Shown in pieces: positions 1 to 8,997 of a stretch of DNA of 64,000 nt. Source of the stretch: Rhizobium oryzicola (GTDB taxonomy: Bacteria > Pseudomonadota > Alphaproteobacteria > Rhizobiales > Rhizobiaceae); the NCBI RefSeq assembly GCF_030504645.1, contig NZ_JAUKWQ010000001.1, positions 620,001 to 684,000 on the forward strand, read 5' to 3'. The position numbers and the translations under genes are program-made. The notes beneath the pieces were generated by a model, which was not told the origin of the DNA, did not search any database, and worked only from the letters and a program-made list of their open reading frames with translations. How positions within the stretch are numbered: the stretch's first letter is position 1; every line of letters starts with the position of its first letter.

Positions 1-123
1 TTCACCGGTCAAGGTTGACGATGTTCCTATCATAGCCAGCGCGGCACGATTGGCGAGGGGGCGCCTGCATTGACTTTCCCTGCAGGATGGAAAACAGCAG
101 GGAGACAGGCCGAGGAGTACAGT

Positions 124-1317
124 TTGACCCGTCATTATGACGTCATCATTATAGGTGCCGGCGCCGCCGGTATGATGTGTGCACTGACCGCAGGACAACG
201 CGGATTGTCGGTGCTCGTGCTCGATCACGCGAAGGCGCCAGGCGAGAAGATCCGCATCTCTGGCGGTGGTCGCTGCAACTTCACCAATATTCATGCCAGC
301 CCGGCCAATTACATTTCCGGTAACCGGCATTTCGCCAAGTCTGCGCTCGCCCGCTACACGCCGAAGGATTTCCTGGCCCTTGTTGAAAGGCATCGTATCG
401 CCTGGCACGAGAAGACGCTTGGACAATTGTTTTGCGATGACAGTGCCAAGGACATCATCCGCATGCTTCTGGATGAGATGCGCGCCGGTGGCGTGCGTCT
501 CGAATTGCAGCAGGAGATCGAGGCGGTCGAACGGAAGGGTGAAGAATTTCACGTGCGCACCGGACACGGGGCGTTTTCGGCAGGCGCGCTGGTCATCGCG
601 ACGGGCGGCAAATCCATTCCCAAAATGGGAGCGACCGGATTTGCCTATCGCATTGCGGAACAGTTCGGCTTGAAGGTGACAGAGACCCGTCCCGGTCTGG
701 TGCCGCTGACACTTGAGCCGACATTGTTGCAGCGGCTGGCCGAGCTTTCCGGTGTTGCCGTGGACGTTGAAGTATCTCAGAGCAAAACCAGCTTTCGCGA
801 AGCGTTGCTGTTTACGCATCGGGGCTTGAGCGGTCCGGCGATCTTGCAAATCTCGTCCTATTGGCGCGAAGGTGATGAGATCAGCCTGAAGATAGAGCCA
901 GAGCAGAATCTTCTGGCGCGGCTGAAGGAGGCCCGCCAGAAGAACGGTCGCCAAGCCTTGCAAACGGCGCTGGGCGACATGCTGCCCAAGCGACTCGCCC
1001 AGTATTTCGCAGAGCAGTCTGGACTAACCGGTTCGCTTGCGGATCAGGCCGACAAGAAGCTGATATCCATTGCGGCAGCCGTTCAGGATTGGAAGATCAA
1101 ACCTGCGGGAAGCGAAGGTTACCGCACCGCTGAAGTCACGCTTGGGGGCCTCGATACGGCCGAACTCGACTCACGCAGCATGGAGACTAAGAATTGCCCA
1201 GGGCTCTACTTCATCGGTGAGTGCGTTGATGTCACCGGCTGGCTTGGCGGTTATAATTTCCAGTGGGCCTGGGCATCAGGTTTTTGCTGCGGCCTAGCTC
1301 TTGCCGGCACCCGCTGA
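124..1317 (+). CDS. NAD(P)/FAD-dependent flavoprotein, HI0933/YhiN family
   Basis: A cytoplasmic flavoprotein of about 397 residues in the HI0933-like family. The N-terminus carries a Rossmann FAD-binding motif (VIIIGAGAAG) and then the family signature GGGRCNFTN near residue 50. A C-terminal GD-box-like stretch (GLYFIGECVDVTGWLGGYN) completes the FAD site. I chose the TTG at 124 because GAGGAG lies 6 bases upstream and the resulting length fits the family; another TTG 54 bases earlier has no ribosome binding site. Family members are reductases of unsettled substrate, some acting on bile acids or other enones, so the reaction here is unknown. The 123 bases before the gene show no recognisable feature. 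Confidence 0.85.
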   Translation: MTRHYDVIIIGAGAAGMMCALTAGQRGLSVLVLDHAKAPGEKIRISGGGRCNFTNIHASPANYISGNRHFAKSALARYTPKDFLALVERHRIAWHEKTLGQLFCDDSAKDIIRMLLDEMRAGGVRLELQQEIEAVERKGEEFHVRTGHGAFSAGALVIATGGKSIPKMGATGFAYRIAEQFGLKVTETRPGLVPLTLEPTLLQRLAELSGVAVDVEVSQSKTSFREALLFTHRGLSGPAILQISSYWREGDEISLKIEPEQNLLARLKEARQKNGRQALQTALGDMLPKRLAQYFAEQSGLTGSLADQADKKLISIAAAVQDWKIKPAGSEGYRTAEVTLGGLDTAELDSRSMETKNCPGLYFIGECVDVTGWLGGYNFQWAWASGFCCGLALAGTR

Positions 1318-1442
1318 TGCAGCAAAAGTGATTATATCTCGAATACGATGTGATGGATATTTGTAGCCTTCCAATAAGGAATTTGTAACGTCTTTTTCTG
1401 GCCTTAGCAATTTCTTCAGACCCCCGTGGGACAACCTGACAA

Positions 1443-1465
1443 AACCTCCTATTCATACGGAGGTT
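1443..1465 (+). promoter_or_regulatory. Inverted repeat in the leader of the first chemotaxis receptor
   Basis: AACCTCC (1443-1449) and GGAGGTT (1459-1465) are perfect complements around a 9-base loop. The right arm contains a Shine-Dalgarno-like GGAGG. It sits 5 bases before a GTG at 1468 that is in frame with the receptor, and 33 bases before the preferred ATG at 1498. If transcribed it could hide the upstream ribosome binding site. This is seen in sequence only; a role is inferred. Confidence 0.3.
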
Positions 1466-1497
1466 GAGTGACAGTCCGCGAACTCCTGGGGGAGACA

Positions 1498-4038
1498 ATG
1501 TTCGTCGATCGCCTGCTATCTCGCTTCAAGATCCAGACGAAGGTGATGGCATTCATCATACCTTTCGTTCTAAGTATTTCAGCCGTCGGTCTGTCCGGCC
1601 TTTACGCATCCAAATTGCTTCAGACACGCATGGACATGTCAAACTCGGTGCTGCAAGCATTGAGCGGCTTCAAGGATGTGTATTCCGGCATGTCTGCCTT
1701 CCTGCAGCGGACCAGTGAAGAGACTAAGGCTGCCGTCACACGCCAGCTTGGCGCACAGGCACAGATGCTCGCGACTGTGCGGGCCAGTGCCCAGGGTCAG
1801 GAGGGGCTTGCCGATATCGATGCTGCCATTTCCGGCACCCGGACGATCGGCTCTCAGGTTGAACAGCTCTGGTCACGCTACCAGGAAGAAGTGGCGCTTC
1901 GGGCAAGCGCCGAGGAAGATATCGCAGCGCTTGCAGGCCAGCGGGCCGCACTCTTTCAATATTCCAATCGCATACGCGAAAGCCTTTCCGTCGATGAGGA
2001 GCAGGCCAAGCGGTTGCTGCGAGATGCGGACAAGCTGTCTCGTTCCTCGAATGTCCTGGCAAAGCTGGTTACGGAATATAATTCGAAGACGTCGCCCGAC
2101 GACAAGATGGCTTTCATCAAGGGCCAGTTTGGTGAACTCATTCTGACGGCTGCCATGATCACGGAAGCCCTGCCTGTGGACCAGAAGGTGGTGGGCGAGC
2201 AGATCCAGGATGGTATGCGCCGGGTGCGTGAGCAGCTTGATATTGGTGTAGCCAATGAAAGCGTCGTGGGCGCAATCGATCAGGCCATCAATCTGATGCG
2301 TCCTGCTGCCATTCGCTTGCAGGGTGCCGCGACCGTCAAGGCACGCCAGGCGACCGAGAGCTTTGGCCAGCTTGATGCGCCGATTGCATCCGCCAATGCC
2401 ATGGGAACCGCAACACGCCGCATTTTTGATGCTGCCAATGCGCTGGAAATCAAGGCCGCTCGTTTCATGGGCAAGGCCAATGCCGACAATCTGAAGGCAC
2501 TGCAGACGGCGTTGCAATTGCTGCAGATGCCGACAAACGGCCTTGCCGTCGACGAAGCCATGCCCGCCGAGGCGCGGGACCGCGCCAAGGCCATTCTGCC
2601 GCTGGTGGCAAGTCTGCGCGAAAAGTCCAAGAAGCTCGTTGATCTTTCGGCGGCACGCCTGGAAGCTTTCAATGCCGCAGCAAAGCAGATCGACGACATC
2701 TGGGGCAAGCTGACCCAATTCGCCGCCGCGCAGCGCGACGCCGCCGGTACCGAGCGTGACAAGGCAAACCAGATTTCGGTCACGGCCATGTCACTCGGCA
2801 TTCTCGTCGCCATCTTTGCCGGCATCGGTCTGATCGTGACTTTCAGGGGGCCGATCATGCAGATCGCGGCCGCCATGCGCCGTTTGGCCGCCGGCGATCT
2901 CGAGACAAACATTGCCGGCGAAGCGCGTGGCGACGAAATCGGCGACATGGCCCGAGCCCTCGGCATCTTCAAGGAGAATGCTCAGGCCAAGGTTCGTATC
3001 GAAGCCGCCAGCGAGCAGGAGCGCGCGGCTGCAGAGGAGGAGCGCCGTCGCAACGAGCAGGAGAAGCAGGAAATTGATCGGCAGATCCAGTTCGCCGTTG
3101 CCGAGCTTGCATCCGGGCTTGAACGACTGGCTGCCGGTGACGTGTCGGCCACGATCGATACCCCCTTCGTGGGTCGCCTGGAACAGCTGCGCACTGACTT
3201 CAACCGCTCGCTCAACGGTCTGCAGGAAACGCTTCTGCTGATCCGTGACAATGTCGGTGCCATCCAGGGCAACATCATGCAGATGAGCCGTTCTGCAGAT
3301 GATCTGTCCCGCCGTACGGAAACGCAGGCCGCCTCGCTGGAGGAAACGGCTGCTGCGGTGAACGAAGTCACGGCCAACGTCCGTTCTGCCGCCGATAAGG
3401 CACGCGAAGCCAATATCATCGTGGGCGAGACCCGGCGCAATGCCGACGACTCCATCAGCGTGGTTCGCAGTGCAATTGAGGCCATGCAGCGCATCGAAGG
3501 TGCTTCGCAAAAGATCACCCAGATCACTGAGGTGATTGATGGCATCGCCTTCCAGACCAACTTGCTGGCTCTCAATGCCGGCGTCGAAGCAGCACGCGCC
3601 GGTGAAGCAGGCAAGGGCTTTGCCGTTGTTGCTCAGGAAGTGCGGGAGCTTGCACAGCGCTCTGCCAGTGCCGCGCGGGAAATCAAGCAATTGATTGGTG
3701 CCTCGACAGAAGAGGTCAGTACCGGTTCGCTGCTCGTGCAAAAAACCGGGGATGCGTTGGCGCGCATCGGTGAGCAGATTTCTGAGGTCAGCGAGCATGT
3801 CGAGGGCATTGCCGGCGCCAGCCGCGATCAGGCATCTGCCCTGCAGGAGGTCAATGGTGCCGTCAGCCAGATGGACCAACTGACTCAGCAGAACGCGGCT
3901 ATGGTGGAAGAAACCAGCGCCGCAACCCGCCAGCTCGCCGATGAAGCTGATCAACTGGTAGGCCTGCTGCAGCGCTTCCGCCTGGAGTTGGCTGAAAGAA
4001 ATACCCATCGCCAACAGCGGCACCGAGCTGCCGCTTGA
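1498..4038 (+). CDS. Methyl-accepting chemotaxis protein with long helical sensor region
   Basis: Inner-membrane chemoreceptor of about 846 residues. A first membrane helix at roughly residues 15-35 is followed by a nearly 390-residue, Ala/Gln-rich, probably all-helical periplasmic region. This resembles HBM-type sensors but is longer. A second helix at about 428-450 leads to a HAMP domain (GDEIGDMARALGIFKENA), a second HAMP-like segment (LAAGDVSATIDTPFVGRLEQL) and a standard signalling hairpin tip ([20 protein letters not shown]) near residue 700. There is no C-terminal CheR/CheB-binding pentapeptide. ATG 1498 has GGGGGAG just upstream; a GTG at 1468 with its own GGAGG is the alternative and would add 10 residues. 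The ligand is unknown. Confidence 0.9.
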   Translation: MFVDRLLSRFKIQTKVMAFIIPFVLSISAVGLSGLYASKLLQTRMDMSNSVLQALSGFKDVYSGMSAFLQRTSEETKAAVTRQLGAQAQMLATVRASAQGQEGLADIDAAISGTRTIGSQVEQLWSRYQEEVALRASAEEDIAALAGQRAALFQYSNRIRESLSVDEEQAKRLLRDADKLSRSSNVLAKLVTEYNSKTSPDDKMAFIKGQFGELILTAAMITEALPVDQKVVGEQIQDGMRRVREQLDIGVANESVVGAIDQAINLMRPAAIRLQGAATVKARQATESFGQLDAPIASANAMGTATRRIFDAANALEIKAARFMGKANADNLKALQTALQLLQMPTNGLAVDEAMPAEARDRAKAILPLVASLREKSKKLVDLSAARLEAFNAAAKQIDDIWGKLTQFAAAQRDAAGTERDKANQISVTAMSLGILVAIFAGIGLIVTFRGPIMQIAAAMRRLAAGDLETNIAGEARGDEIGDMARALGIFKENAQAKVRIEAASEQERAAAEEERRRNEQEKQEIDRQIQFAVAELASGLERLAAGDVSATIDTPFVGRLEQLRTDFNRSLNGLQETLLLIRDNVGAIQGNIMQMSRSADDLSRRTETQAASLEETAAAVNEVTANVRSAADKAREANIIVGETRRNADDSISVVRSAIEAMQRIEGASQKITQITEVIDGIAFQTNLLALNAGVEAARAGEAGKGFAVVAQEVRELAQRSASAAREIKQLIGASTEEVSTGSLLVQKTGDALARIGEQISEVSEHVEGIAGASRDQASALQEVNGAVSQMDQLTQQNAAMVEETSAATRQLADEADQLVGLLQRFRLELAERNTHRQQRHRAAA

Positions 4039-4066
4039 TCGTTGCAATTATTGTCATCCGGTTACC

Positions 4067-4107
4067 GTCTCCCGCGCGATTTTCCGTCGCGCGGGAGACT
4101 TTCTTTT
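4067..4107 (+). terminator. Intrinsic terminator after the first chemoreceptor
   Basis: A perfect 13-bp stem (GTCTCCCGCGCGA, 4067-4079, pairing with 4087-4099) with a 7-base loop, followed by TTTCTTTT. It lies 28 bases after the chemoreceptor stop. Confidence 0.9.
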
Positions 4108-4208
4108 ACGATAGCTAAAATACAAGGTCTGCGGCCATTTCCATGTCGCATTCCTTCAGGACTTTTTAAGAGGCGGGAGTCATCCTAGCTGAATGCGCGG
4201 CACCAGAA

Positions 4209-4220
4209 GACCTTAAGGTC
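4209..4220. promoter_or_regulatory. Perfect 12-bp palindrome GACCTTAAGGTC
   Basis: A self-complementary 12-mer 59 bases before the possible small gene at 4279, in a 680-base region with no other clear gene. It may be a regulator binding site; no family is recognised. Confidence 0.25.
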
Positions 4221-4278
4221 GGTACGCGCTTCCTGCCTTGAGTAATGGTGGGTAGCCCTTAGAGTGGAGATGTGATTC

Positions 4279-4407
4279 ATGCAGAAGTCTCGCGCACGCG
4301 CAGTTGCCATTGCCCAGGCACAGTCTACAGCATCTCTCAAGCTTCGTTTGCTGGTATTGGCCGTCTGTGCCAGCGCGGCTTTGATCGCCCTGCCGGGCGT
4401 TTTCTGA
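4279..4407 (+). CDS. Possible small membrane protein, 42 residues
   Basis: A short open frame with a basic N-terminal half (MQKSRARAVAIAQAQ) and a hydrophobic C-terminal helix (LRLLVLAVCASAALIALPG) that could span the membrane. GTGGAG lies about 9 bases before the ATG. The reading frame is bracketed by a 12-bp palindrome upstream and by two hairpins downstream, the second with a T-run, so it looks like a self-contained transcription unit. I do not recognise the protein and cannot exclude that the unit is a non-coding RNA. Confidence 0.3.
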   Translation: MQKSRARAVAIAQAQSTASLKLRLLVLAVCASAALIALPGVF

Positions 4408-4452
4408 CATTACAACAAGACCCCGTTGTAATCTTTACTCGCGCCAGGGATA

Positions 4453-4508
4453 GCCACCACTTCGAGTGGTAGGCACGGAGGCTGCACATCAGCGAGCCTC
4501 ATTTTTTC
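4453..4508 (+). terminator. Two consecutive hairpins, the second a likely terminator
   Basis: The first is ACCACT-TCG-AGTGGT (4456-4470), extended by GCC/GGC outside it. The second is GAGGCT (4478-4483) with AGCCTC (4495-4500), followed by ATTTTTT. Together they end the small unit that starts near 4209. The remaining bases, 4509-4718, are AT-rich leader sequence before the next receptor and contain two copies of TTTTGGCACRGGA (4604-4616 and 4678-4690). Confidence 0.55.
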
Positions 4509-4718
4509 CGATGGCCTGAGCTGTATGCCAATCCCGCCATTTTGAACGGCTGACTTCATCAGCGCGCTTCCCCGAACGTCTGTCGCGATGACGGAACGTG
4601 TTGTTTTGGCACGGGAAAAAACCTCAATTAATTGTCAAATATCAAATTTAGGACTCATTTACCTGTGCTCATATATATTTTGGCACAGGAGGGATTTTCT
4701 TCTGTCCAAGGAGTTCTG

Positions 4719-6554
4719 ATGTCGCGTTTCCTGCCAGCTTCCATTACATCGCGCTTGCTAGTTCTATGTATATTTTTGGTTGTTGCTGCTGTTTCGACGG
4801 TCGGTGGAATGACCTATGCTTTCATGAGGCAGAATATATTGGAAAATACGTCCAAGGATGTGCGGACTGCGATGCGGGCTATGGCATTGTTGTACGACGT
4901 GCAGATGGATGGATCAGAGATCAAGATCATTGATGGCAATGTCACGTCGCTGCAGCAGACTGGCAAGGTTGAGCTTCCAGATCACTCGCTGGTCGACCGA
5001 GCAGCGCAATCCATCAACGGCGTGGCCACGGTTTTCCAAAAGCAAGGCGCTGACTTCGTTCGCATCTCCACCAATGTGAAGAAGGAAAATGGCGACCGCG
5101 CCACCGGCACCAAACTGGCTGCGGATCATCCCGCCCAGGCTTCCCTGCAGCAGGGCAAACCTTATTACGGACCGGCCGTGCTGTTTGGCAAAGACTTCAT
5201 GACGGGTTACTTCCCGATCAAGGATATGAACGGCTCCGTGGTTGGCGCCCTGTTCATCGGCATTCCCTTGGAAGTCTACTTCGCGCAGATGAATGCTTCC
5301 GCAAGCATGATGCTGACCACAGGTGTGATCTCGATTCTTGCAGTCGGATTGATCGGTCTGTTCATGATTCGCAAGCTCGTTCATCCGCTCTCTGTTCTGA
5401 CAGGAACCGTTCGTTCGATTGCTTCCGGACAGGATGCCGCGATCCCCTATACCGATCGGCCGAATGAGTTTGGTAACATCGCCCGGGCGCTGGAAATCTT
5501 CCGCGACAATGCGCATGAAAAGCTGGCCGTCGAAAACCGCAGCTCGGCCGAGCGTGCCGAAGCCGATGCGGAACGCCGCCGTCGTGACGCCGAAAAGCAG
5601 CAGGTCGACAACCAGATCGATTTCGCTGTCGCCGAACTTGGCAAGGCACTCTCGCGTTTGTCGCAGGGTGATTTGTCGCTTACCATAGAGGAGCGGTTCT
5701 CCGGGCGTCTGGAGCAACTGCGTGTGGACTTCAACAGCTCCATCGAGCGCCTGCGCGATACCCTTGGTCTGATCCGCAACAGCACGCTCAGCATTCAGCA
5801 AGGCAGCGCCGAACTGAGTCAGGCGTCCGACGACCTTGCCCGTCGCACGGAATCGCAGGCCGCCTCGCTGGAGGAAACCGCAGCCGCTGTCGATGAGATC
5901 ACCGTCACCGTATCCAATTCTGCCGCGCTGGCCAGTGATGCTAATCGCTCCGTCGCGACAACGCGCAAGACGGCTGACTCCTCGACAACGGTCGTCAGCA
6001 GCGCGATTGATGCCATGGGCCGCATCGAGGATGCTTCCGGCAAAATCGAACAGATCATCGAAGTGATTGATGAGATTGCCTTCCAGACCAACCTGCTGGC
6101 TCTGAATGCCGGCATCGAGGCGGCTCGTGCAGGTGAAGCGGGCAAGGGCTTTGCGGTGGTCGCGCAGGAAGTGCGTGAGCTCGCGCAGCGTTCCGCCACG
6201 GCAGCTCAGCAAATCAAGGATCTGATCAACCAGTCCAGCACGGAAGTGCGCAATGGGTCGGCACTTGTGCAGCAGGCGGGTCAGGTTCTGGCAGCGATCA
6301 GCGAGCAGATCGCCGGCGCCAGCAAGTCCGTGGAAATGATTGCCACAGCAGCCCAGGACCAGTCTTCGGCGCTGAAGGAGATCAATGCATCGGTCAACAA
6401 GATGGATCAGATGACCCAGCAGAATGGCGCTATGGTCAGCGAAACCAGCGAAGCAAGCCGCAAGCTGGCATCCGATGCCGAGGCGCTGATGGGCCTCGTT
6501 CAACGCTTCCGGATTGAAGCGGCAGGCACGGCGGCGCGATCACGCGCTGCTTGA
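4719..6554 (+). CDS. Methyl-accepting chemotaxis protein with Cache-type sensor domain
   Basis: Inner-membrane chemoreceptor of about 611 residues. The first membrane helix covers residues 9-30 ([19 protein letters not shown]). The periplasmic part of about 165 residues looks like a single Cache domain ([29 protein letters not shown]). A second helix at about 198-218 leads to HAMP, a second HAMP-like segment and the signalling tip [20 protein letters not shown]. The last 200 residues closely resemble the receptor at 1498, so the two may be paralogues with exchanged sensors. No C-terminal pentapeptide is present. ATG 4719 is chosen because AAGGAG lies 5 bases upstream. Cache sensors commonly bind small organic acids or amino acids; the ligand here is unknown. 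Confidence 0.92.
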   Translation: MSRFLPASITSRLLVLCIFLVVAAVSTVGGMTYAFMRQNILENTSKDVRTAMRAMALLYDVQMDGSEIKIIDGNVTSLQQTGKVELPDHSLVDRAAQSINGVATVFQKQGADFVRISTNVKKENGDRATGTKLAADHPAQASLQQGKPYYGPAVLFGKDFMTGYFPIKDMNGSVVGALFIGIPLEVYFAQMNASASMMLTTGVISILAVGLIGLFMIRKLVHPLSVLTGTVRSIASGQDAAIPYTDRPNEFGNIARALEIFRDNAHEKLAVENRSSAERAEADAERRRRDAEKQQVDNQIDFAVAELGKALSRLSQGDLSLTIEERFSGRLEQLRVDFNSSIERLRDTLGLIRNSTLSIQQGSAELSQASDDLARRTESQAASLEETAAAVDEITVTVSNSAALASDANRSVATTRKTADSSTTVVSSAIDAMGRIEDASGKIEQIIEVIDEIAFQTNLLALNAGIEAARAGEAGKGFAVVAQEVRELAQRSATAAQQIKDLINQSSTEVRNGSALVQQAGQVLAAISEQIAGASKSVEMIATAAQDQSSALKEINASVNKMDQMTQQNGAMVSETSEASRKLASDAEALMGLVQRFRIEAAGTAARSRAA

Positions 6555-6758
6555 AGACGTCTCTGATTTCGGACATCCGAGGGCGGCTACTGCGCCGCCC
6601 TTGCGTTTTATAAGCTTGCGGAACTTGCGCCTAAGCCGACGCCATGTTGAAGCTTTCCGTGGTCTTTCCACAAAGCGAGCATAGAACTCCTCCTCGGATT
6701 CCGGCGCCTTTGGTCCTGCAAATTGGGCGATGAGAACATTGACGACGTGGTCGCTCAT
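6540..6758 (-). CDS. Small basic hypothetical protein, 72 residues
   Basis: A short frame with a well-placed start: TTGGAG lies 6 bases before the ATG at 6758. The middle is very basic ([16 protein letters not shown]) and could bind nucleic acid or membrane; the tail is Ser-rich. Its last 15 bases overlap the end of the chemoreceptor on the other strand and its 3' part reads through that gene's terminator hairpin, which weakens the case. Not a family I recognise. Confidence 0.4.
   Translation of the reverse strand: MSDHVVNVLIAQFAGPKAPESEEEFYARFVERPRKASTWRRLRRKFRKLIKRKGGAVAALGCPKSETSSSSA
6581..6606 (+). terminator. Hairpin after the second chemoreceptor
   Basis: GGGCGGC (6581-6587) pairs with GCCGCCC (6594-6600), followed by TTGCGTTTT, a weak T-tract. 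It overlaps the 3' end of the small minus-strand frame at 6540-6758. Confidence 0.5.
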
Positions 6759-6841
6759 TGAGGGCTCCAATTGTTGAAGCCATTTATTAAATCTTCAGAT
6801 TTGGCTGTTGTAGCCGCCGATTTGCGCGATATTTTTCATGC

Positions 6842-7711
6842 ATGAAAAACATCAGTTGGGATGCCCTCGAACTATTCATCAAAGTTGCCCGCTTCGGCGG
6901 ATTGTCGGCGGCGTGCAATGCGACAGGGCTCAGCCCTGCCACCGTCGGGCGGCGGATGTTGGATCTCGAAGGGCAGGTCGAGCGCAAGCTTTTCCGGCGC
7001 AGTCGGCGCGGTTATAGCCTGACTGCCGATGGCGAGGATTTGCTAGCCCAGCTTCTGGAAATGGAAGGTGCCGCCAGAAAGATCGAGAATTGGCGTTCGG
7101 GCGGGAATGCGGCTCCGCTCGTTCGGATTGCCTGTGGCACCTGGATAGGCTGGCTGCTGATGCAACACATCGATTTGCTACGATCGGAGCGCGACCGGCC
7201 GAGGATCCATTTCGAGATCGGCGAAACACGGGCTGCGGTGGCATTTCGGGAGAGTGATCTCGGTATTCGGGCCTTTGAACCCAATGAGCCCAACCTTGCC
7301 GCCGTGGCTCTGGGCGAGGTGGCCTATGCGCCCTATCGTTCTGGCATCTGCCCGCCTGATAAGAACAGCAATTGGATTGCCGTTTCCGAGCAGGAAGCAA
7401 TGTCCGCCTATCTGCGCTATCCGCACGAAACGTTTGCGCAGAGGATCACTCTCACGGTCACCCGACCCCGATCGTTATACGACCTGGTGATCGCGGGAGC
7501 GGGCATCGCGGTATTGCCTTGCCTCGTTGGTGACAAGGATGAACGGCTTGCCCGTGCCGGTCCCGAAATTTCGGAACTGCGGCACCGGCAATGGCTCGTT
7601 ATGAACAATGATGACCGTCATCGGCGCGAGATAAGACTTGTTGCCGACCGCGTGATCGCTCTCATCAAAGCGAATGCCGCTCTCATTGCGGGAGAGCGGT
7701 ATACCAACTGA
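6842..7711 (+). CDS. LysR-family transcriptional regulator
   Basis: A 289-residue regulator. The N-terminal winged helix is typical of LysR proteins (ALELFIKVARFGGLSAAC, then SPATVGRRMLDLE), followed by an effector domain with a LysR-like C-terminal segment (DLVIAGAGIAVLPCLVGD). The ATG at 6842 starts the helix-turn-helix directly. It is transcribed towards the hydrolase gene, whose start lies about 180 bases after this stop, so the two could be cotranscribed. Divergently, 83 bases away, is a small minus-strand frame. The effector and targets are unknown. Confidence 0.88.
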   Translation: MKNISWDALELFIKVARFGGLSAACNATGLSPATVGRRMLDLEGQVERKLFRRSRRGYSLTADGEDLLAQLLEMEGAARKIENWRSGGNAAPLVRIACGTWIGWLLMQHIDLLRSERDRPRIHFEIGETRAAVAFRESDLGIRAFEPNEPNLAAVALGEVAYAPYRSGICPPDKNSNWIAVSEQEAMSAYLRYPHETFAQRITLTVTRPRSLYDLVIAGAGIAVLPCLVGDKDERLARAGPEISELRHRQWLVMNNDDRHRREIRLVADRVIALIKANAALIAGERYTN

Positions 7712-7893
7712 AAGGGGTGATCCCGCGCCAAAATCACCGGCTGGCGGCAATCGTGGTTTCATTTCTGCCGCCGCCGATGATAGCTTTTCCTTGGAGCGGC
7801 GCTTGCGCCGGGAGGAGATCGTATGCGGACATCCAGATTTCTGGGTGGGCTCGCCTGTGGGTCGCAGCCTGCTTCGCCTGGTCGGGAGAGATG

Positions 7894-8997
7894 ATGGCGA
7901 CCGAGACGGACTATCAAACGCAGGGTGTCCTGCCGAGCAATCTGCCCATCATGGCGGATGCCATCAAGAACCGGCTGACTTTTCCCATGGCTTGGACGCA
8001 GGCAGTAACGGACCTTGCGGCATGGCAGAAGGCTGGTCGCGCCAAAGTCTGGGAACTGACTTTGCAGAAGCCTGACGCGACGGCCTTCAATCCCGTGGTG
8101 CTCGATGAGCAGGATCGCGGATCCTACGTGGCACAGAAAGTCGTCTTCAATCTCACCGCAGACAGCCGCGTGCTGGCACTCTTGCTGATGCCCAAGGGGG
8201 AGGGGCCATTCCCGGCAGCAATCTTCTACCACGACCATGGTTCGAAGTTCGATATCGGCAAGGAAAAATGGATCAAGCCCTGGAATGACGATGGCAGGCT
8301 GCAATCATCCAAGGCATGGGCGGAGAAGTATTTTTCAGGCCGATATCCCGGCGACGAACTGGCGCGGCGCGGTTATGTCGTGCTGGCAACCGATGCGTTG
8401 GGCTGGGGGGACCGCGGTCCCCTGACTTACGAAGCGCAACAGGCTCTCGCCGCCAATTTCATCAATATGGGCAGTTCGCTGGCTGGTCTCATGGCGCTGG
8501 AAGATGTCCGGGCCGCGGAATTTCTTTCGTCGTACCCCAAGGTAGATAAGCAGAAGCTGGCAGCCATTGGTTTCTCCATGGGTGCGCTGCGGGCCTGGCA
8601 GGCAGCAGCGCTGACCGACACGATCAAGGCGACCGTCTCGGTCAACTGGATGGCGACGGCCAAGGATTTGATGGTCACGGGTAACAATCAGCTGCGCGGC
8701 GGGTCTGCATGGCAAATGGCCCATCCCGGGCTCATGCGCTATCTGGACTATCCGGACGTGGCAAGTCTCGGTGCGCCCAAACCGACCCTGTTCTTCGCTG
8801 GCGAACAAGACCCGTTGTTTCCGGTGAACTCTGTGGAGACCGCGTTTTCCAAGATGCGATCGATCTGGAGCGCCTGGAATGCAACCGATAAATTTCAAAG
8901 CAAGATCTGGCCTGGGGGCCATGTATTTGAAGCCGTTGAGCAGGACTATGCCTATGACTGGCTCGACACGGAGTTTGGAGTGGGCCGAAAACTCTAG
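7894..8997 (+). CDS. Alpha/beta hydrolase, dienelactone-hydrolase / acetyl-esterase-like
   Basis: A serine hydrolase of about 367 residues. The nucleophile elbow is GFSMG (Ser228); the likely acid lies in GEQDPLFP and the histidine in GGHVFE, in the right order for an alpha/beta hydrolase. An HDHG motif near residue 110 probably forms the oxyanion region. The start is uncertain. ATG 7894 has GGGAG 5 bases upstream, but a much stronger site (GGAGGAG, 5-base gap) precedes ATG 7823 in another frame, which begins MRTSRFLGGLACG and stops at 7894. Joining the two frames would give a signal peptide, so the gene may carry a frameshift near 7850. The stop codon TAG is formed at the edge of the MITE that follows. 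The substrate is unknown. Confidence 0.8.
   Translation: MATETDYQTQGVLPSNLPIMADAIKNRLTFPMAWTQAVTDLAAWQKAGRAKVWELTLQKPDATAFNPVVLDEQDRGSYVAQKVVFNLTADSRVLALLLMPKGEGPFPAAIFYHDHGSKFDIGKEKWIKPWNDDGRLQSSKAWAEKYFSGRYPGDELARRGYVVLATDALGWGDRGPLTYEAQQALAANFINMGSSLAGLMALEDVRAAEFLSSYPKVDKQKLAAIGFSMGALRAWQAAALTDTIKATVSVNWMATAKDLMVTGNNQLRGGSAWQMAHPGLMRYLDYPDVASLGAPKPTLFFAGEQDPLFPVNSVETAFSKMRSIWSAWNATDKFQSKIWPGGHVFEAVEQDYAYDWLDTEFGVGRKL

Noticed and set aside
2791..4047. A 418-residue open frame on the minus strand across the first chemoreceptor
   Set aside because: It mirrors the codon pattern of the real gene, contains no domain and has no ribosome binding site. The plus strand encodes a clear receptor.
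4607..4692. TGGCAC sequences that look like sigma-54 -24 elements
   Set aside because: Neither is followed by a GC-containing -12 element at the required distance.
4914..6503. A 529-residue minus-strand frame across the second chemoreceptor
   Set aside because: Antisense shadow of a well-supported gene; low-complexity His/Arg/Leu-rich translation.
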